Origin: DATGPD01 sp041398565
GTDB taxonomy: Bacteria > Planctomycetota > UBA1135 > UBA2386
DNA: 64,000 bases
Direction: 5' to 3'
Assembly (NCBI GenBank): GCA_041398565.1
Contig: JAWKUN010000006.1
Coordinates: 496,001 to 560,000, forward strand
Under the pieces are notes generated by a model, which did no database searches, had not been told where the DNA came from, and worked only from the letters and a program-made list of their open reading frames with translations. Made by a program: the position numbers and the translations under genes. Positions 55,790 through 64,000 of this stretch are shown here, one piece after another. Within the stretch, counting starts at the first letter, position 1. Each line of letters starts with the position of its first letter.

Positions 55790-58195
55790 CTACTGCCCGA
55801 CGCGGGTCTCGATCCCGTTCGAGTAGGCGAGACCGAGAGGATTGGCGTTGGCGTCGGCCATCGCGAACTGCGAGTACAGGTGGGCGCCGACGAGCCCCGG
55901 ATCGGGCGGATACTGCACGGATGCACCCGCGACGCCCGAGGCGCCGATGCGCGTCGGGATGGTCAGGACCGGACCGACGAGGAGGCTGCAGCCGGGGGCA
56001 CCCAGGACGGCCAGGTCGAGCGGAAGGGGCAGGCCGTTGAAGATGCGCCGCGACAAGCCGACGTTGAGCAGGGCCAGGGACTGCGGCAGGCCACGCCGCA
56101 GCTCGAAGTTCTGCGAGCGGCCTACCTCAGGGAAACCGCTGGAGGAGTGCGCCGGGACGTGCGGCGCGGCGCCGCAGGCGGTGCCGAACGGGGTGGCGGT
56201 CCCCGGGTTGCGCCGCGGGTACGACGCCAGGCCGTAGGTCGGAAACAGGTCGTGCTGCGGCCAGGTGCCGGTCTCGGCCACCGCGTCGACGATGTTCTGG
56301 ATCGCATCGATGTCCGGCGCTTCCGGGCTGGTGCAGAACGCGGCGATCGCCACGCCGTCCGTGCGGTACACACCGTAGGTGTGCGAGCTGCGCCACAAGC
56401 CGCCCTTGACGTAGGCTCGGATGGTCTGGCCGTTCACGGTGCGAGACTCGGCCTCGTCCCACCCCCCGGTCCGCCCCGGGCCCTGGATGCTCTGTTCCAG
56501 GGCCTGGCGGGTCGCGTCGCTGAGCACGTCCGTATCGACCGTCGGGTCGAGCACGCCCGACATCAGCCGCACGTAGTCCACGGGCGACATCACCAAGCCG
56601 CCCGATCCGTCCATCGAGTACGGAATCACCGCGTAGGCCTCGTTCGTCAGCGGGCTACCGGCCAGGGCGAAGTTGTTCGACACGGCGAGCTGCCGCGAGA
56701 CGCGCCAGCGAGCTTCGACGCAGAACGCGTCACCCGGCGCATGGGCGCTGGTGATCAGATGCGCACGTGTGATGCCGAGCGGCGCCATCAGCTCGTCGCG
56801 CACGTAGCCGAAGTAAGAGCGGTTCGTCTCCGCTTCGAGCGCCACGGTGAGGAGCTGATAGGCAGCGTTGGAGTAATCCTCGTCCGACCCCGGCGCGAAG
56901 GCGAGCATCTGGGTCTGGATGGTGGCGCGGGCGTGGGCGAGCTTCGCCAGCACGTCCGTCGGCCAAGTGCCGTTGTAGCCCGACCTGTGGTCGATCAAGT
57001 GATGGACGCGGATGTCGTTCACCCGCGGATCCGCCGGAGTACCCAGGTCCACGAGGTCGACCAAGCGCGAGTTGGCGGTGAGGTCACGGCTGCGCTGGAT
57101 GCGGTGGTAGGTCGTCAGAGCCGCGATCGATTTGCTCAGGCTGGCGAGGCGGAAACCGTCGGTCGGTTGGGTGATCTGGGTGCCGGGGGGTCCCCACGTG
57201 TAGCCCCGTGCGAACACCAGCCGTCCGTTCTTGGTGATGGCGACGCCGGCGGCGCGGGCGTTGTTCTGTTGCATGAAACCGGTGGTGCGCGAACTGGCAA
57301 CGCCGACCATCAGGTCGTCGATGGCCGCGAAGGCCGGAACGTCGCCGCCGGTCTTGGTGATCTGCGAAGAGGCGGGAGTGCCGCGCCTGAACAGGGCCGC
57401 GTAGCGAGCTGCCGTGCCCGTGCCGGCGACCATGATCTGCAAGGGCGCGAACCCCTGCAGAGCCAGTGTGGCGGCCGTGCTGCCGTAGGCAGCCTTGGTC
57501 ATGTCGTGGTGGGCGGCCCACTCGCCGACGTGGTCGTCGTAGAACACGCTGGCGTAGCGCTGGCTGGCCGACGCGGTGACGATCGCTGGGCGCGCGCGGC
57601 AGGTCGTCACGAAAGCGTCGAACTTGCCTTGGTAGCCGGAGGCGGTGTCACCCTTGCTGTAGCCCCAACGGATCTTGCCAGGGTTCTCGAGGAACACCAC
57701 GGCATAGCGGGGCTCGGCAGCCGTGCCATGAACGCTGATCGACTTCAGGAGGTAGCCGACGTCCTCCCAGAAGCCGACGATGGTCTCGAGGAGCTGCTCC
57801 GACGCGTCCAGGACGGCGTTCGCGCCGAGACTGTCTCGGATCATGATCCCGCCGTACACGCACTGCAGACCGGATCCCGCCGAGGTGATCCAATCGTCGC
57901 GGTAGCCCTCGTGGAGGCGATCTGCGCGCCACACGGCATAGTCGAGGCCGCTCAAGCCGAAGGCGGCGGTCCACTCGGGGCCACCGCCCTGCTCCCACAC
58001 AGCCGCCCAGCGGTTGGCGGAAAGGTCGCCAGCGACGTCGAGCGACACCAGCCGGTAGCCCTGCGGCTTGAGTGTGGCGTATCGGCCCAGGTGGAACCCC
58101 AGGGTCTGATCGTAGTACACGGTCTGCGCGGCGGCGCCGATGCACAGGTTGGGAACGACCAGGAAGACGAGCGAGAGAATCGAGGCAGCGCGCAT
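55790..58195 (-). CDS. Polyglycine-hydrolase-like secreted serine hydrolase (tandem-repeat plus beta-lactamase fold)
   Basis: 801-residue exported protein. Signal peptide MRAASILSLVFLVVPNLCIG. Residues about 25-290 hold bacterial tandem repeats of the type GYRLVSLDVAG-x-RWAAVWEQGGGPEW-x-GLSGLDY (also RYAVVFLENPGKIRW and RYASVFYDDHVGEWAAHHDM), as in fungal polyglycine hydrolases. Residues about 300-640 form a beta-lactamase-like domain with Ser352-Leu-Ser-Lys355 (SxxK) and Tyr441-Ser-Asn (DYSNAAY). The last about 135 residues resemble the shared C-terminal domain (FGTACGAAPHVP, PGCSLLVGP, ending SNGIETRVGQ). Expected activity is cleavage of a peptide or ester bond on an extracellular target; substrate unknown. 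Convergent hairpin signals are weak. Confidence 0.83.
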   Translation of the reverse strand: MRAASILSLVFLVVPNLCIGAAAQTVYYDQTLGFHLGRYATLKPQGYRLVSLDVAGDLSANRWAAVWEQGGGPEWTAAFGLSGLDYAVWRADRLHEGYRDDWITSAGSGLQCVYGGIMIRDSLGANAVLDASEQLLETIVGFWEDVGYLLKSISVHGTAAEPRYAVVFLENPGKIRWGYSKGDTASGYQGKFDAFVTTCRARPAIVTASASQRYASVFYDDHVGEWAAHHDMTKAAYGSTAATLALQGFAPLQIMVAGTGTAARYAALFRRGTPASSQITKTGGDVPAFAAIDDLMVGVASSRTTGFMQQNNARAAGVAITKNGRLVFARGYTWGPPGTQITQPTDGFRLASLSKSIAALTTYHRIQRSRDLTANSRLVDLVDLGTPADPRVNDIRVHHLIDHRSGYNGTWPTDVLAKLAHARATIQTQMLAFAPGSDEDYSNAAYQLLTVALEAETNRSYFGYVRDELMAPLGITRAHLITSAHAPGDAFCVEARWRVSRQLAVSNNFALAGSPLTNEAYAVIPYSMDGSGGLVMSPVDYVRLMSGVLDPTVDTDVLSDATRQALEQSIQGPGRTGGWDEAESRTVNGQTIRAYVKGGLWRSSHTYGVYRTDGVAIAAFCTSPEAPDIDAIQNIVDAVAETGTWPQHDLFPTYGLASYPRRNPGTATPFGTACGAAPHVPAHSSSGFPEVGRSQNFELRRGLPQSLALLNVGLSRRIFNGLPLPLDLAVLGAPGCSLLVGPVLTIPTRIGASGVAGASVQYPPDPGLVGAHLYSQFAMADANANPLGLAYSNGIETRVGQ

Positions 58196-58352
58196 GACTC
58201 GGAGCTTGGACGGTGAGAGACACCACAAGACCCGGAGGACTGCGACGAAGTGACCATCATTCTCGGTGAACGGCCCAAGCCTCCGGTCGCCAGCGGCCTG
58301 CGCGGATCCCCGGGTTGCAAGCCCGCGGGCAATCCGCCACCCTCGGGGACGA

Positions 58353-59165
58353 GTGCCGACGATCTTCGACGAAGCCTTGCCGATGCTGCTGCCGGCGCTC
58401 GCGCCGGCCTTCGCCATTCTGCTCGCGCCGCTCTGCGGCAGCCGGGCGCGAACGGCCTTCGCGACCGCCTTCTTGCTGGCCGCGGCCTTCCTGACGGGCG
58501 ACATCCTGCTGATCGACCACTCGCACACGGCGACGCTCGACGTTCCGAACGTGTTCTTCAGCGTCGAGACCGGAACTCCCCGGGAGTGGATCGTCGCCCA
58601 CGAGTCGGCACCGGCTTGGGCATGGCACGTCGTCGTCATCGTGTGGTTCGGCGTGCACGGCCTCACGCTGCTGCTCCGGCGCCGTCGCCCGCCGGCCGCG
58701 CCGCATCCTGTTCTGCACGGTGCCGCGCTGTTCTGGATCTACCTGGCCGTCCGCTTGGCGCTGGAGAAGACCGCCGCGTGGCGGAGCCTCGTGTGGGCGG
58801 TCGGCTCGGCCCCGGCCCTGCTTCTGATGCTGCCGTTCCTCGGCTGGTACGCTGGCAGGCGCCATTGGTCTTTCGCCGCCTTCGCCGGCGCGCTGCTCGG
58901 CCTCGCCGTGCTGCAGCGCCTGCCGCTGATCGCCTTCGGCTACCTGGCCACGACCCGCCACCTCGGCACCCATCTCGACACTCACCTCGTGACCGAGATG
59001 CGTGGCTTGTTCGGCGGCGTGCAACTCGGCGACGACGCCGTGCGTACCTGGACGTGGACGACGCTGGTGCCGCACGCGACTCTGTGGGTGGCCATCACGC
59101 TCATCGCGGGACTCGTGCTCGGCTTCTTCCCCTGGCGATGGGCGCGCCGACGCGCCGGGCGCTGA
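58353..59165 (+). CDS. Multi-helix membrane protein of unknown function
   Basis: 270-residue integral membrane protein. The GTG at 58353 is preceded by GGGGACGA and yields a start just before the first helix (MLLPALAPAFAILLAPL); an ATG at 58383 would remove ten residues. About seven helices are visible (FATAFLLAAAFLTGDILLI, WHVVVIVWFGVHGLTLLL, LHGAALFWIYLAVRLAL, APALLLMLPFLGWYA, FAAFAGALLGLAVLQRL, HATLWVAITLIAGLVLGFF). A soluble loop holds HTATLDVPNVFFSVETGTPREW. No family recognised. It diverges from the polyglycine-hydrolase-like gene and is followed by a strong terminator hairpin. Confidence 0.68.
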   Translation: MPTIFDEALPMLLPALAPAFAILLAPLCGSRARTAFATAFLLAAAFLTGDILLIDHSHTATLDVPNVFFSVETGTPREWIVAHESAPAWAWHVVVIVWFGVHGLTLLLRRRRPPAAPHPVLHGAALFWIYLAVRLALEKTAAWRSLVWAVGSAPALLLMLPFLGWYAGRRHWSFAAFAGALLGLAVLQRLPLIAFGYLATTRHLGTHLDTHLVTEMRGLFGGVQLGDDAVRTWTWTTLVPHATLWVAITLIAGLVLGFFPWRWARRRAGR

Positions 59166-59286
59166 CCGCAGCACACGCACCTCCACCTCTCCTTTCGCGG
59201 CCCCGGCGAACCGCGAGGCCCGACCCGCCGCGAACGCCGCGGTCTGATCAGGCTGCTCGCGTTCGAAGCCGACCTGGCAACTCCCG

Positions 59287-59303
59287 GGCGCGGACGCCGC
59301 GCC
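59287..59303. terminator. Hairpin between convergent genes
   Basis: GGCGCGG (59287-59293) and CCGCGCC (59297-59303) form a 7-bp stem with a 3-base loop (ACG). It lies between the stop at 59165 and the stop of the leftward SGNH hydrolase at 59340, so it may serve both. A second smaller stem (TCGCGG/CCGCGA, 59195-59216) precedes it. Confidence 0.5.
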
Positions 59304-59339
59304 ACGACCGACCGCGACGACGAACTGCACCGACGTCGA

Positions 59340-60491
59340 TCAGCGTGGTGTTCCTTCGACTCTCGAACCACCGCTGCGCGTCGTCCCGAAGCGATCGGGG
59401 TAACGATCGGCCAGGAAGGCCACGAGGGCTGCTCCCACCAGCCGGTGGCCGGCCGGCGTCAAGTGCAACTTGTCCTCGTAGAGCGCTTCGTCCACGTGCG
59501 CGCGCAGGATCGGCTGCACGTCGAGGAAGGGCAGGCCCAGGTCTGCGCAAATCCGTTTCAGGTGACGTTGGGGCCGCAAGACCAGCTCCTCGTCGGCCTC
59601 CGGTGCCGCTCGGCCGAGTTGGTCTTCGTGAGGCACGGCGAGCACCATCAAGTCGATGCCCGCTTCCTTCAAGGGCGCCGCGAGCGTCTCGATCTCGCCC
59701 CGCTGGCGCGGCCAAGAGGCATCGTCCCACGCGGCCCGCCCCATCCCCTCCCAGGCGAGCTGCCTACCGGTCGCACGGTCGAGGAGCAGCTTGCGCACCA
59801 CGTAGACGAGGTAGCTGTGACGCGCGATCCAAGGCCATGGCCCATCTGCGGACGGGAAGAGGTAGTTCTTGGCCTCGAGCGTCATCAGACGCCGCCCCTT
59901 GCTCGTCAAGCGGTGCAGGAAGCGGTAGTTGTCGTTGACGCAGTACTGCAGGATCACGAGGTCCGGCTCGAGCACCATCAAGTCGCGCTGCAGGAAGACG
60001 CGCTCTTGGTAGGTGGTGTAGCCGTGTACGCAGGCGTTGATGAACTCCCGCGAGCCGGAAGCGCCGTGGGCCGCCGCCACGTCCGCGAAGAAGCCGTCGA
60101 GTGGGAATCCGACCGAGTCCCCGATCAAGAGCACGCGCAGCTCGCCGTCCGGCTTGGGGCTAGGCAAGTCGCGATGGCGCACCCCCAACGCATTCACACC
60201 AGGAGTACGGTGGCTGAGCTTGAAGCCGAGATCCTCGTCGAGCACGAGCCCGCGGTCGTCCTGCGCCTCTACCCGTGCGTTGGGCGCCCAGATCGACTCC
60301 AGCGCCGAACCCATGTCGCCTTCGATCCACAGCCGAGCGGCGAACTCGGAGCAAAGGACCGCCAGGAGGCTCGAGACGAGGAGGACCAGAACGCGCTTCC
60401 ATCGTCGTGCGCGGCGGACGCTCGCCCCATCCTGGCTCGTCCCACCGAGCGGTGGGGAGGGGGGCCAAGAGGACTGCGGCGGCGTCGACAT
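59340..60491 (-). CDS. Membrane-anchored SGNH/GDSL-family hydrolase
   Basis: 383-residue esterase-type hydrolase. One membrane helix at about 33-53 (RVLVLLVSSLLAVLCSEFAARL) anchors the protein with the catalytic domain outside. SGNH block I is VLLIGDSVGFPLDG with Ser126, block III is VILQYCVND with the catalytic Asn, and block V is EDKLHLTPAGHRL, with the Asp-x-x-His pair. Loops between them (FINACVHGYTTYQERVFLQRDL, YRFLHRLTSKGRRLM) are typical of polysaccharide-acyl esterases or acyl-transferase-like SGNH proteins. Substrate unknown. It diverges from the glycosidase gene at 60683; the shared promoter region contains a strong nested hairpin. Confidence 0.88.
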   Translation of the reverse strand: MSTPPQSSWPPSPPLGGTSQDGASVRRARRWKRVLVLLVSSLLAVLCSEFAARLWIEGDMGSALESIWAPNARVEAQDDRGLVLDEDLGFKLSHRTPGVNALGVRHRDLPSPKPDGELRVLLIGDSVGFPLDGFFADVAAAHGASGSREFINACVHGYTTYQERVFLQRDLMVLEPDLVILQYCVNDNYRFLHRLTSKGRRLMTLEAKNYLFPSADGPWPWIARHSYLVYVVRKLLLDRATGRQLAWEGMGRAAWDDASWPRQRGEIETLAAPLKEAGIDLMVLAVPHEDQLGRAAPEADEELVLRPQRHLKRICADLGLPFLDVQPILRAHVDEALYEDKLHLTPAGHRLVGAALVAFLADRYPDRFGTTRSGGSRVEGTPR

Positions 60492-60567
60492 CACCCAGGA
60501 CTCTCCTCCGCGCGCACGATCCACACCAGCGTCGACCACCAAAACACGATGGGCGACCCGCGCCGTC

Positions 60568-60610
60568 GATCCGAGGCTCGTCGTGCCGCCAGGCACAGGT
60601 CCCTCGGATC
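60568..60610. promoter_or_regulatory. Nested inverted repeat between divergent genes
   Basis: GATCCGAGG (60568-60576) is exactly complementary to CCTCGGATC (60602-60610), and inside it GTGCC/GGCAC (60583-60596) forms a second stem. The element sits between the leftward start at 60491 and the rightward start at 60683. It may be an operator pair or a leader structure. Confidence 0.4.
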
Positions 60611-60682
60611 CATGCGCTCGGTCGCGTTCGCCCCTGGAGGCGGTGTCCCTGCCCATCGTCTGCTCGACGACATGGCGGCACC

Positions 60683-62908
60683 ATGAAGGCGATGCTCCGC
60701 CTCCGCCTCGTGATGCTCGCACTCGCCATCCCCGCTGCCGTCCGCGCACAAGCGCTGGAGGGGCTCGACGATGCCCCGCGGGGCGCGAGCGGCGGCTGGC
60801 CACCCGCGGTCCACGGCGACTGGCTGGTCGACGCTGTCGACGTCCCGGCCACCGTGCATCGCACCGGTGAGCACACGGTCACGCTGGCCAACGGCCTGCT
60901 GACGCGCACCTGGCGCATGCAGCCTGCGGTCGCCTGCGTCACATTCGACGACGCCAGCACGGGCACGTCGCTGCTACGGGCGGTCGAACCCGAGGCGCGC
61001 CTGGTGCTCGACGGCGAGGCCTTTGCCGTCGGCGGCCTCGATGGCCAGCCCGACCGCGCCTACCTGCGGCCACAGTGGCTGGAGCAGATGACGCCGACGC
61101 CGAGTCCGTTCGCCTGCGTGGCGGTGCGGGCGGTGCCGGTGACAGTCCCCATCACCTGGCGCCGAGTGCGTCACGCCAGTCCCGCCGCCGTGTGGCCGCC
61201 GGCAGGCGCCGGTCTGGTGTTCTCCTTCCGCGGCCGCGACGGCTCGCCGTGCGCGGGCGTCACGGTGGACGTGCACTACGAGCTGTACACCGGCATCCCC
61301 CTGCTCGTGAAGTGGCTGGAGATGACGATCGACGCCAGCTCTTCCAAGACCCTCACCCTCGACGCCCTCGACGTCGAGCGCCTGGCACTGGTGGAAGGCG
61401 AGGCGACCGTCGAGCCGCAGCCGACCTGGCGTACGCCGCCTCTGCACGTCGAGAGCGACTACGCCTTCCACGGCATGTCGAGCACGTCCGCCGACGTGAC
61501 CACCCATTGGCTCGAGGACCGAGCCTACGGCACACAAGTGAGCTACGGCCTGCACACGCCTTGTCTGCTGGTGTCGCGCCCGCCGATCGGGCCGGGGTGC
61601 ATCGTGTCGGCGGCGCAGCCGTTCGTCAGCTACCGGGTGTACGAGCTGCTCCTGGACAGCCTCGACCGGGAGCGCGCCGGTCTGGCGCAGCGACGCATGT
61701 ACCGCACCGTGGCGCCGTGGGTGACCGAGAACCCACTGATGATGCACATCCGCGACGCGCGCCCCGAGGCCGTGAAGCTGGCCATCGACCAGTGCGCCGA
61801 CGTCGGCTTCGAAATGGCGATCCTGTCCTTCGGCAGCGGCTTCGACGTCGAGGACCGGCGGCCCGAGAACCTGGCCCGGGCCAAGGAGCTGGTCGCCTAC
61901 GCCCGCAACAAGGGCGTCGAGCTCGGCACATACTCGCTGCTCGCCAGCCGCTCGATCGACAAGGCGAACGACGTCGTCGACGCCGCGACCGGCACGACCG
62001 GCCACGCCTACTTCGGCAACTCGCCGTGCCTGCAGAGCGAGTGGGGACGGGCCTACTTCGAGCACCTCGGGCGGTTCTTCGCCGCATCGGGTTTCGCGGT
62101 GCTCGAGCACGACGGCTCCTACCCCGGCGACACCTGCGCCTCGACCACGCACCCCGGCCACCGCGGCCTGGCCGATTCGCAGTGGAAACAGTGGCAGCAG
62201 ATCCGCGCCCTGTACGCGTGGTGCCGCGGTGAGGGCATCTACCTCAACGTGCCCGACTGGTACTTCCTGTCCGGCAGCTCGAAGACCGGCATGGGCTACC
62301 GCGAGTCCAACTGGTCGCTTCCTCGCCGCGAGCAGCTCCTGCACGCGCGCCAGAACATCCACGACGGCACCTTCACCAAGACGCCGTCGATGGGCTGGAT
62401 GTTCGTGCCGCTCACCGAGTACCACGGCGGTGGCGCGGCGGCGACGTTGGAGCCGCTGGCACAGCACCTCGACGACTACGAGCAGCACCTCGCTCTCGAT
62501 CTCGGCGCCGGCGTGCAGGCCTGCTGGCGCGGACCGCGCCTGTACGACAGCGATGCGACGCGCGCGCTGGTGACGAAGTGGGTTCGCTGGTTCAAGCAGC
62601 ACCGTGAGATCCTGGAGAGCGACATGGTGCACGTGCGCCGCGCCGACGGCCGCGACCTGGACGCCTGGCTGCACGTCAACCCGGTTGCCGCCGAACGCGG
62701 CCTGGCCATGGTGTTCAACCCGCTGCCGGCCGAGCGCACGCGACGCCTGGTGTTCCCGCTGTACTACTCCGGCCTGCGCCAGCGCTGCAGCGTGCGCCTG
62801 CGCGACGGCGCTCCACACACCGTCCTGCTCGACGAGCGCGCCCGCGCGGAGATCGAGGTGACCCTGCCCGCGGACGGCTTCACGTGGCTGGTGTTCACCG
62901 CGGAGTGA
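60683..62908 (+). CDS. Secreted glycoside hydrolase, alpha-galactosidase (clan GH-D)-like
   Basis: 741-residue exported protein. Signal peptide MKAMLRLRLVMLALAIPAAVRAQ. Residues about 40-320 form a beta-sandwich (TVTLANGLLTRTW, VDVHYELYTGIPLLVKWLEM), as in the N-terminal domain of GH36-type enzymes. A TIM-barrel-like part follows: DVGFEMAILSFGSGFDVED, ARNKGVELGTYSLLASRS, and the putative nucleophile strand VLEHDGSYPGDTCAS, matching the HDGPYPGD pattern of some GH-D proteins. A C-terminal beta-sandwich ends the protein (GLAMVFNPLPAERTRRLVFPLYY). It probably cleaves an alpha-linked sugar from a glycan outside the cell; specificity cannot be read. The promoter is shared with the SGNH gene. Confidence 0.78.
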   Translation: MKAMLRLRLVMLALAIPAAVRAQALEGLDDAPRGASGGWPPAVHGDWLVDAVDVPATVHRTGEHTVTLANGLLTRTWRMQPAVACVTFDDASTGTSLLRAVEPEARLVLDGEAFAVGGLDGQPDRAYLRPQWLEQMTPTPSPFACVAVRAVPVTVPITWRRVRHASPAAVWPPAGAGLVFSFRGRDGSPCAGVTVDVHYELYTGIPLLVKWLEMTIDASSSKTLTLDALDVERLALVEGEATVEPQPTWRTPPLHVESDYAFHGMSSTSADVTTHWLEDRAYGTQVSYGLHTPCLLVSRPPIGPGCIVSAAQPFVSYRVYELLLDSLDRERAGLAQRRMYRTVAPWVTENPLMMHIRDARPEAVKLAIDQCADVGFEMAILSFGSGFDVEDRRPENLARAKELVAYARNKGVELGTYSLLASRSIDKANDVVDAATGTTGHAYFGNSPCLQSEWGRAYFEHLGRFFAASGFAVLEHDGSYPGDTCASTTHPGHRGLADSQWKQWQQIRALYAWCRGEGIYLNVPDWYFLSGSSKTGMGYRESNWSLPRREQLLHARQNIHDGTFTKTPSMGWMFVPLTEYHGGGAAATLEPLAQHLDDYEQHLALDLGAGVQACWRGPRLYDSDATRALVTKWVRWFKQHREILESDMVHVRRADGRDLDAWLHVNPVAAERGLAMVFNPLPAERTRRLVFPLYYSGLRQRCSVRLRDGAPHTVLLDERARAEIEVTLPADGFTWLVFTAE

Positions 62909-62966
62909 GCCGGCGCGATGGTGCGGCTGACAGTTCGCCAGCATCGACAACCATTGGCGCCGCGAG

Positions 62967-64000
62967 TCAGTTGGGCAGGATGAAGTGCAGCATGGTGACG
63001 TTCGAGACCGCGCCGAACTGCAGCGCTTGCAGCCACAGCGATGCGCCGGCGACCGATGCCGGGACCGGGAAGTCCAGCGTCGCGCCGCCGGCGCCGTCGG
63101 TGGCGAGCGCCACCAGCACGTCCGGGCTGTCGAGGCCGATGATGACCTGCAGCGGCGGGAACGGCAGCGAGCCGCGACCGACCAGGCTGTAGAGCAGGCC
63201 GGTGACGGCGTTGGGTTGCCCCCCGCGCAGGGTGAGCGTGAGGTCCTGCTCGACCTCGACCGGTACCGGTGCCGGCGCCAGGGAGAACCCGCCCGTGGTG
63301 TCCGCCATGTCGTAGACGTAGGCCACTCCCTCCGCGGTGGGGTCCCAGGCGCTGAAGATGCCACGCAAGCCGTCGAGCGCCGTCGTCTCGCCGAAGGCGG
63401 AGTCGACGCTCGCATCGGCGGGCAGGAAGGGCGCCTCGCTGACCCAGGTCGAGCCGTTCCATCGGAACGGGAACACGACGCCGATGCCGGCATCGGGGAA
63501 GTCCTGCCGCGGCGCCGACACCACGACGAGATCGCCCGCGATCCCCACACCGGTGCCGAAGGCGGCACCGCGCTGCGGCACCGGCGAGTCCAGCCGACGC
63601 TCGAACGTCCACGTCGTGCCGCTGCGCACGAAGAGCGAGACGCTTCCCGTGTCGACGCCGCGCACCACGTCGCCCGGCGCACCGAGGACGGCGCGCGTGC
63701 CGTCGAAGCCGACGCTGCTCCCCAACCGGGTCTGGTCCTCGGGCGCCGGGTCGGTCAGCACTGCTTCCACACCCCACACACCGCCGGTGCGCCGCAGCAC
63801 GTGCACGGCGCCGGCGTGGGTCTTGCCGTTCACGGTCTGCCACTCGGCGCCCACCAGCGCCGTGTCGCCCCGCACCTGCATGTCGAAACCGAAACGGACG
63901 AACGGCTGCGGCGCGGCGAACGACGCCACCTGGGTCCACGTCGTACCGACCCTCTCGAAGACGTAGACCTTCTCGTTGCCGAGGCGGTACGAGGACACCA
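62967..64000 (-). CDS. FG-GAP-like/integrin-type secreted protein, 5' end outside window
   Basis: Only the C-terminal part of this leftward gene is present; the start lies beyond base 64000. About 343 codons are visible. Repeated strands of the type VYVFERVGTTW, VHVLRRTGGVWG, VSLFVRSGTTW, ALVGAEWQ, AVLGAPGDVVRG and VVVSAPRQD fit an FG-GAP or integrin-alpha-like propeller of the 'FG-GAP repeat protein' kind seen in marine and soil planctomycetes. The last about 110 residues (from VEVEQDLTLTLRGGQPNAV to NVTMLHFILPN) form a terminal beta domain like those of the other secreted proteins, with the GSLPFPPLQVIIGL strand. Convergent with the glycosidase gene, 58 bases apart. Confidence 0.78.
   Translation of the reverse strand, partial: VSSYRLGNEKVYVFERVGTTWTQVASFAAPQPFVRFGFDMQVRGDTALVGAEWQTVNGKTHAGAVHVLRRTGGVWGVEAVLTDPAPEDQTRLGSSVGFDGTRAVLGAPGDVVRGVDTGSVSLFVRSGTTWTFERRLDSPVPQRGAAFGTGVGIAGDLVVVSAPRQDFPDAGIGVVFPFRWNGSTWVSEAPFLPADASVDSAFGETTALDGLRGIFSAWDPTAEGVAYVYDMADTTGGFSLAPAPVPVEVEQDLTLTLRGGQPNAVTGLLYSLVGRGSLPFPPLQVIIGLDSPDVLVALATDGAGGATLDFPVPASVAGASLWLQALQFGAVSNVTMLHFILPN

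Noticed and set aside
58321..58330. GCCCGCGGGC palindrome upstream of the membrane protein gene
   Set aside because: A 10-base GC palindrome is frequent by chance at this composition, and no second site was seen.

Overview
The window is very GC-rich, gene-dense chromosomal DNA from a bacterium that most resembles Planctomycetota. The pointers are: many secreted FG-GAP, HAF, Kelch and beta-helix proteins; Hanks-type Ser/Thr kinases with N-terminal zf-like/leader regions placed beside ECF sigma factors; ECF sigma factors fused to transmembrane and carboxypeptidase-regulatory-like domains; and VPS10/BNR-repeat 'glycosyl hydrolases'. No rRNA, tRNA, CRISPR array, insertion sequence or integrase was recognised. 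The taxonomic call is an inference from gene content only. Region by region: 1-9434 holds two paralogous BNR/VPS10 propeller proteins (one cut by the window edge), an FG-GAP protein, a HAF-repeat protein and an S9 peptidase. 9620-13774 holds a sigma-factor/surface-domain fusion and a DcsG-like ATP-grasp enzyme. 13824-18018 holds two large secreted proteins and a small membrane protein. 18183-21850 is an ECF sigma plus receptor-like kinase pair. 22249-28126 holds an STM3941-like protein, a Cys-rich secreted protein, a membrane protein and a second sigma/surface-domain fusion. 28387-32423 is a tight three-gene operon: DUF4956 membrane protein, CotH-kinase-like/beta-helix protein, VTC-type polyphosphate polymerase domain. 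32447-36908 holds an FG-GAP protein, a beta-lactamase-fold serine hydrolase and a GNAT acetyltransferase. 37338-47982 is a surface-glycan locus: a spermidine-synthase-like membrane protein, a leftward set (glycosyltransferase, FAD mutase/oxidoreductase, YfhO-like membrane protein) and a rightward set with overlapping genes (RmlD-like reductase, CapE/PseB-like dehydratase, deacetylase-like protein). 48250-50430 is a Kelch protein. 50599-53371 is a four-gene PspA operon with two related membrane proteins. 53427-55678 is a second sigma/kinase operon. 55790-64000 holds a polyglycine-hydrolase-like serine hydrolase, a membrane protein, an SGNH hydrolase, a GH-D-like glycosidase and the end of another FG-GAP-like protein. 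The most interesting signals are: (1) an apparently shared C-terminal beta-rich domain of about 110-130 residues on at least nine otherwise unrelated secreted proteins, a candidate surface-sorting domain; (2) the DUF4956-CotH-VTC operon; (3) two membrane-tethered ECF sigma factors with large outer domains; (4) a 57-58 bp dispersed repeat present three times; and (5) the PspA operon with novel partners.
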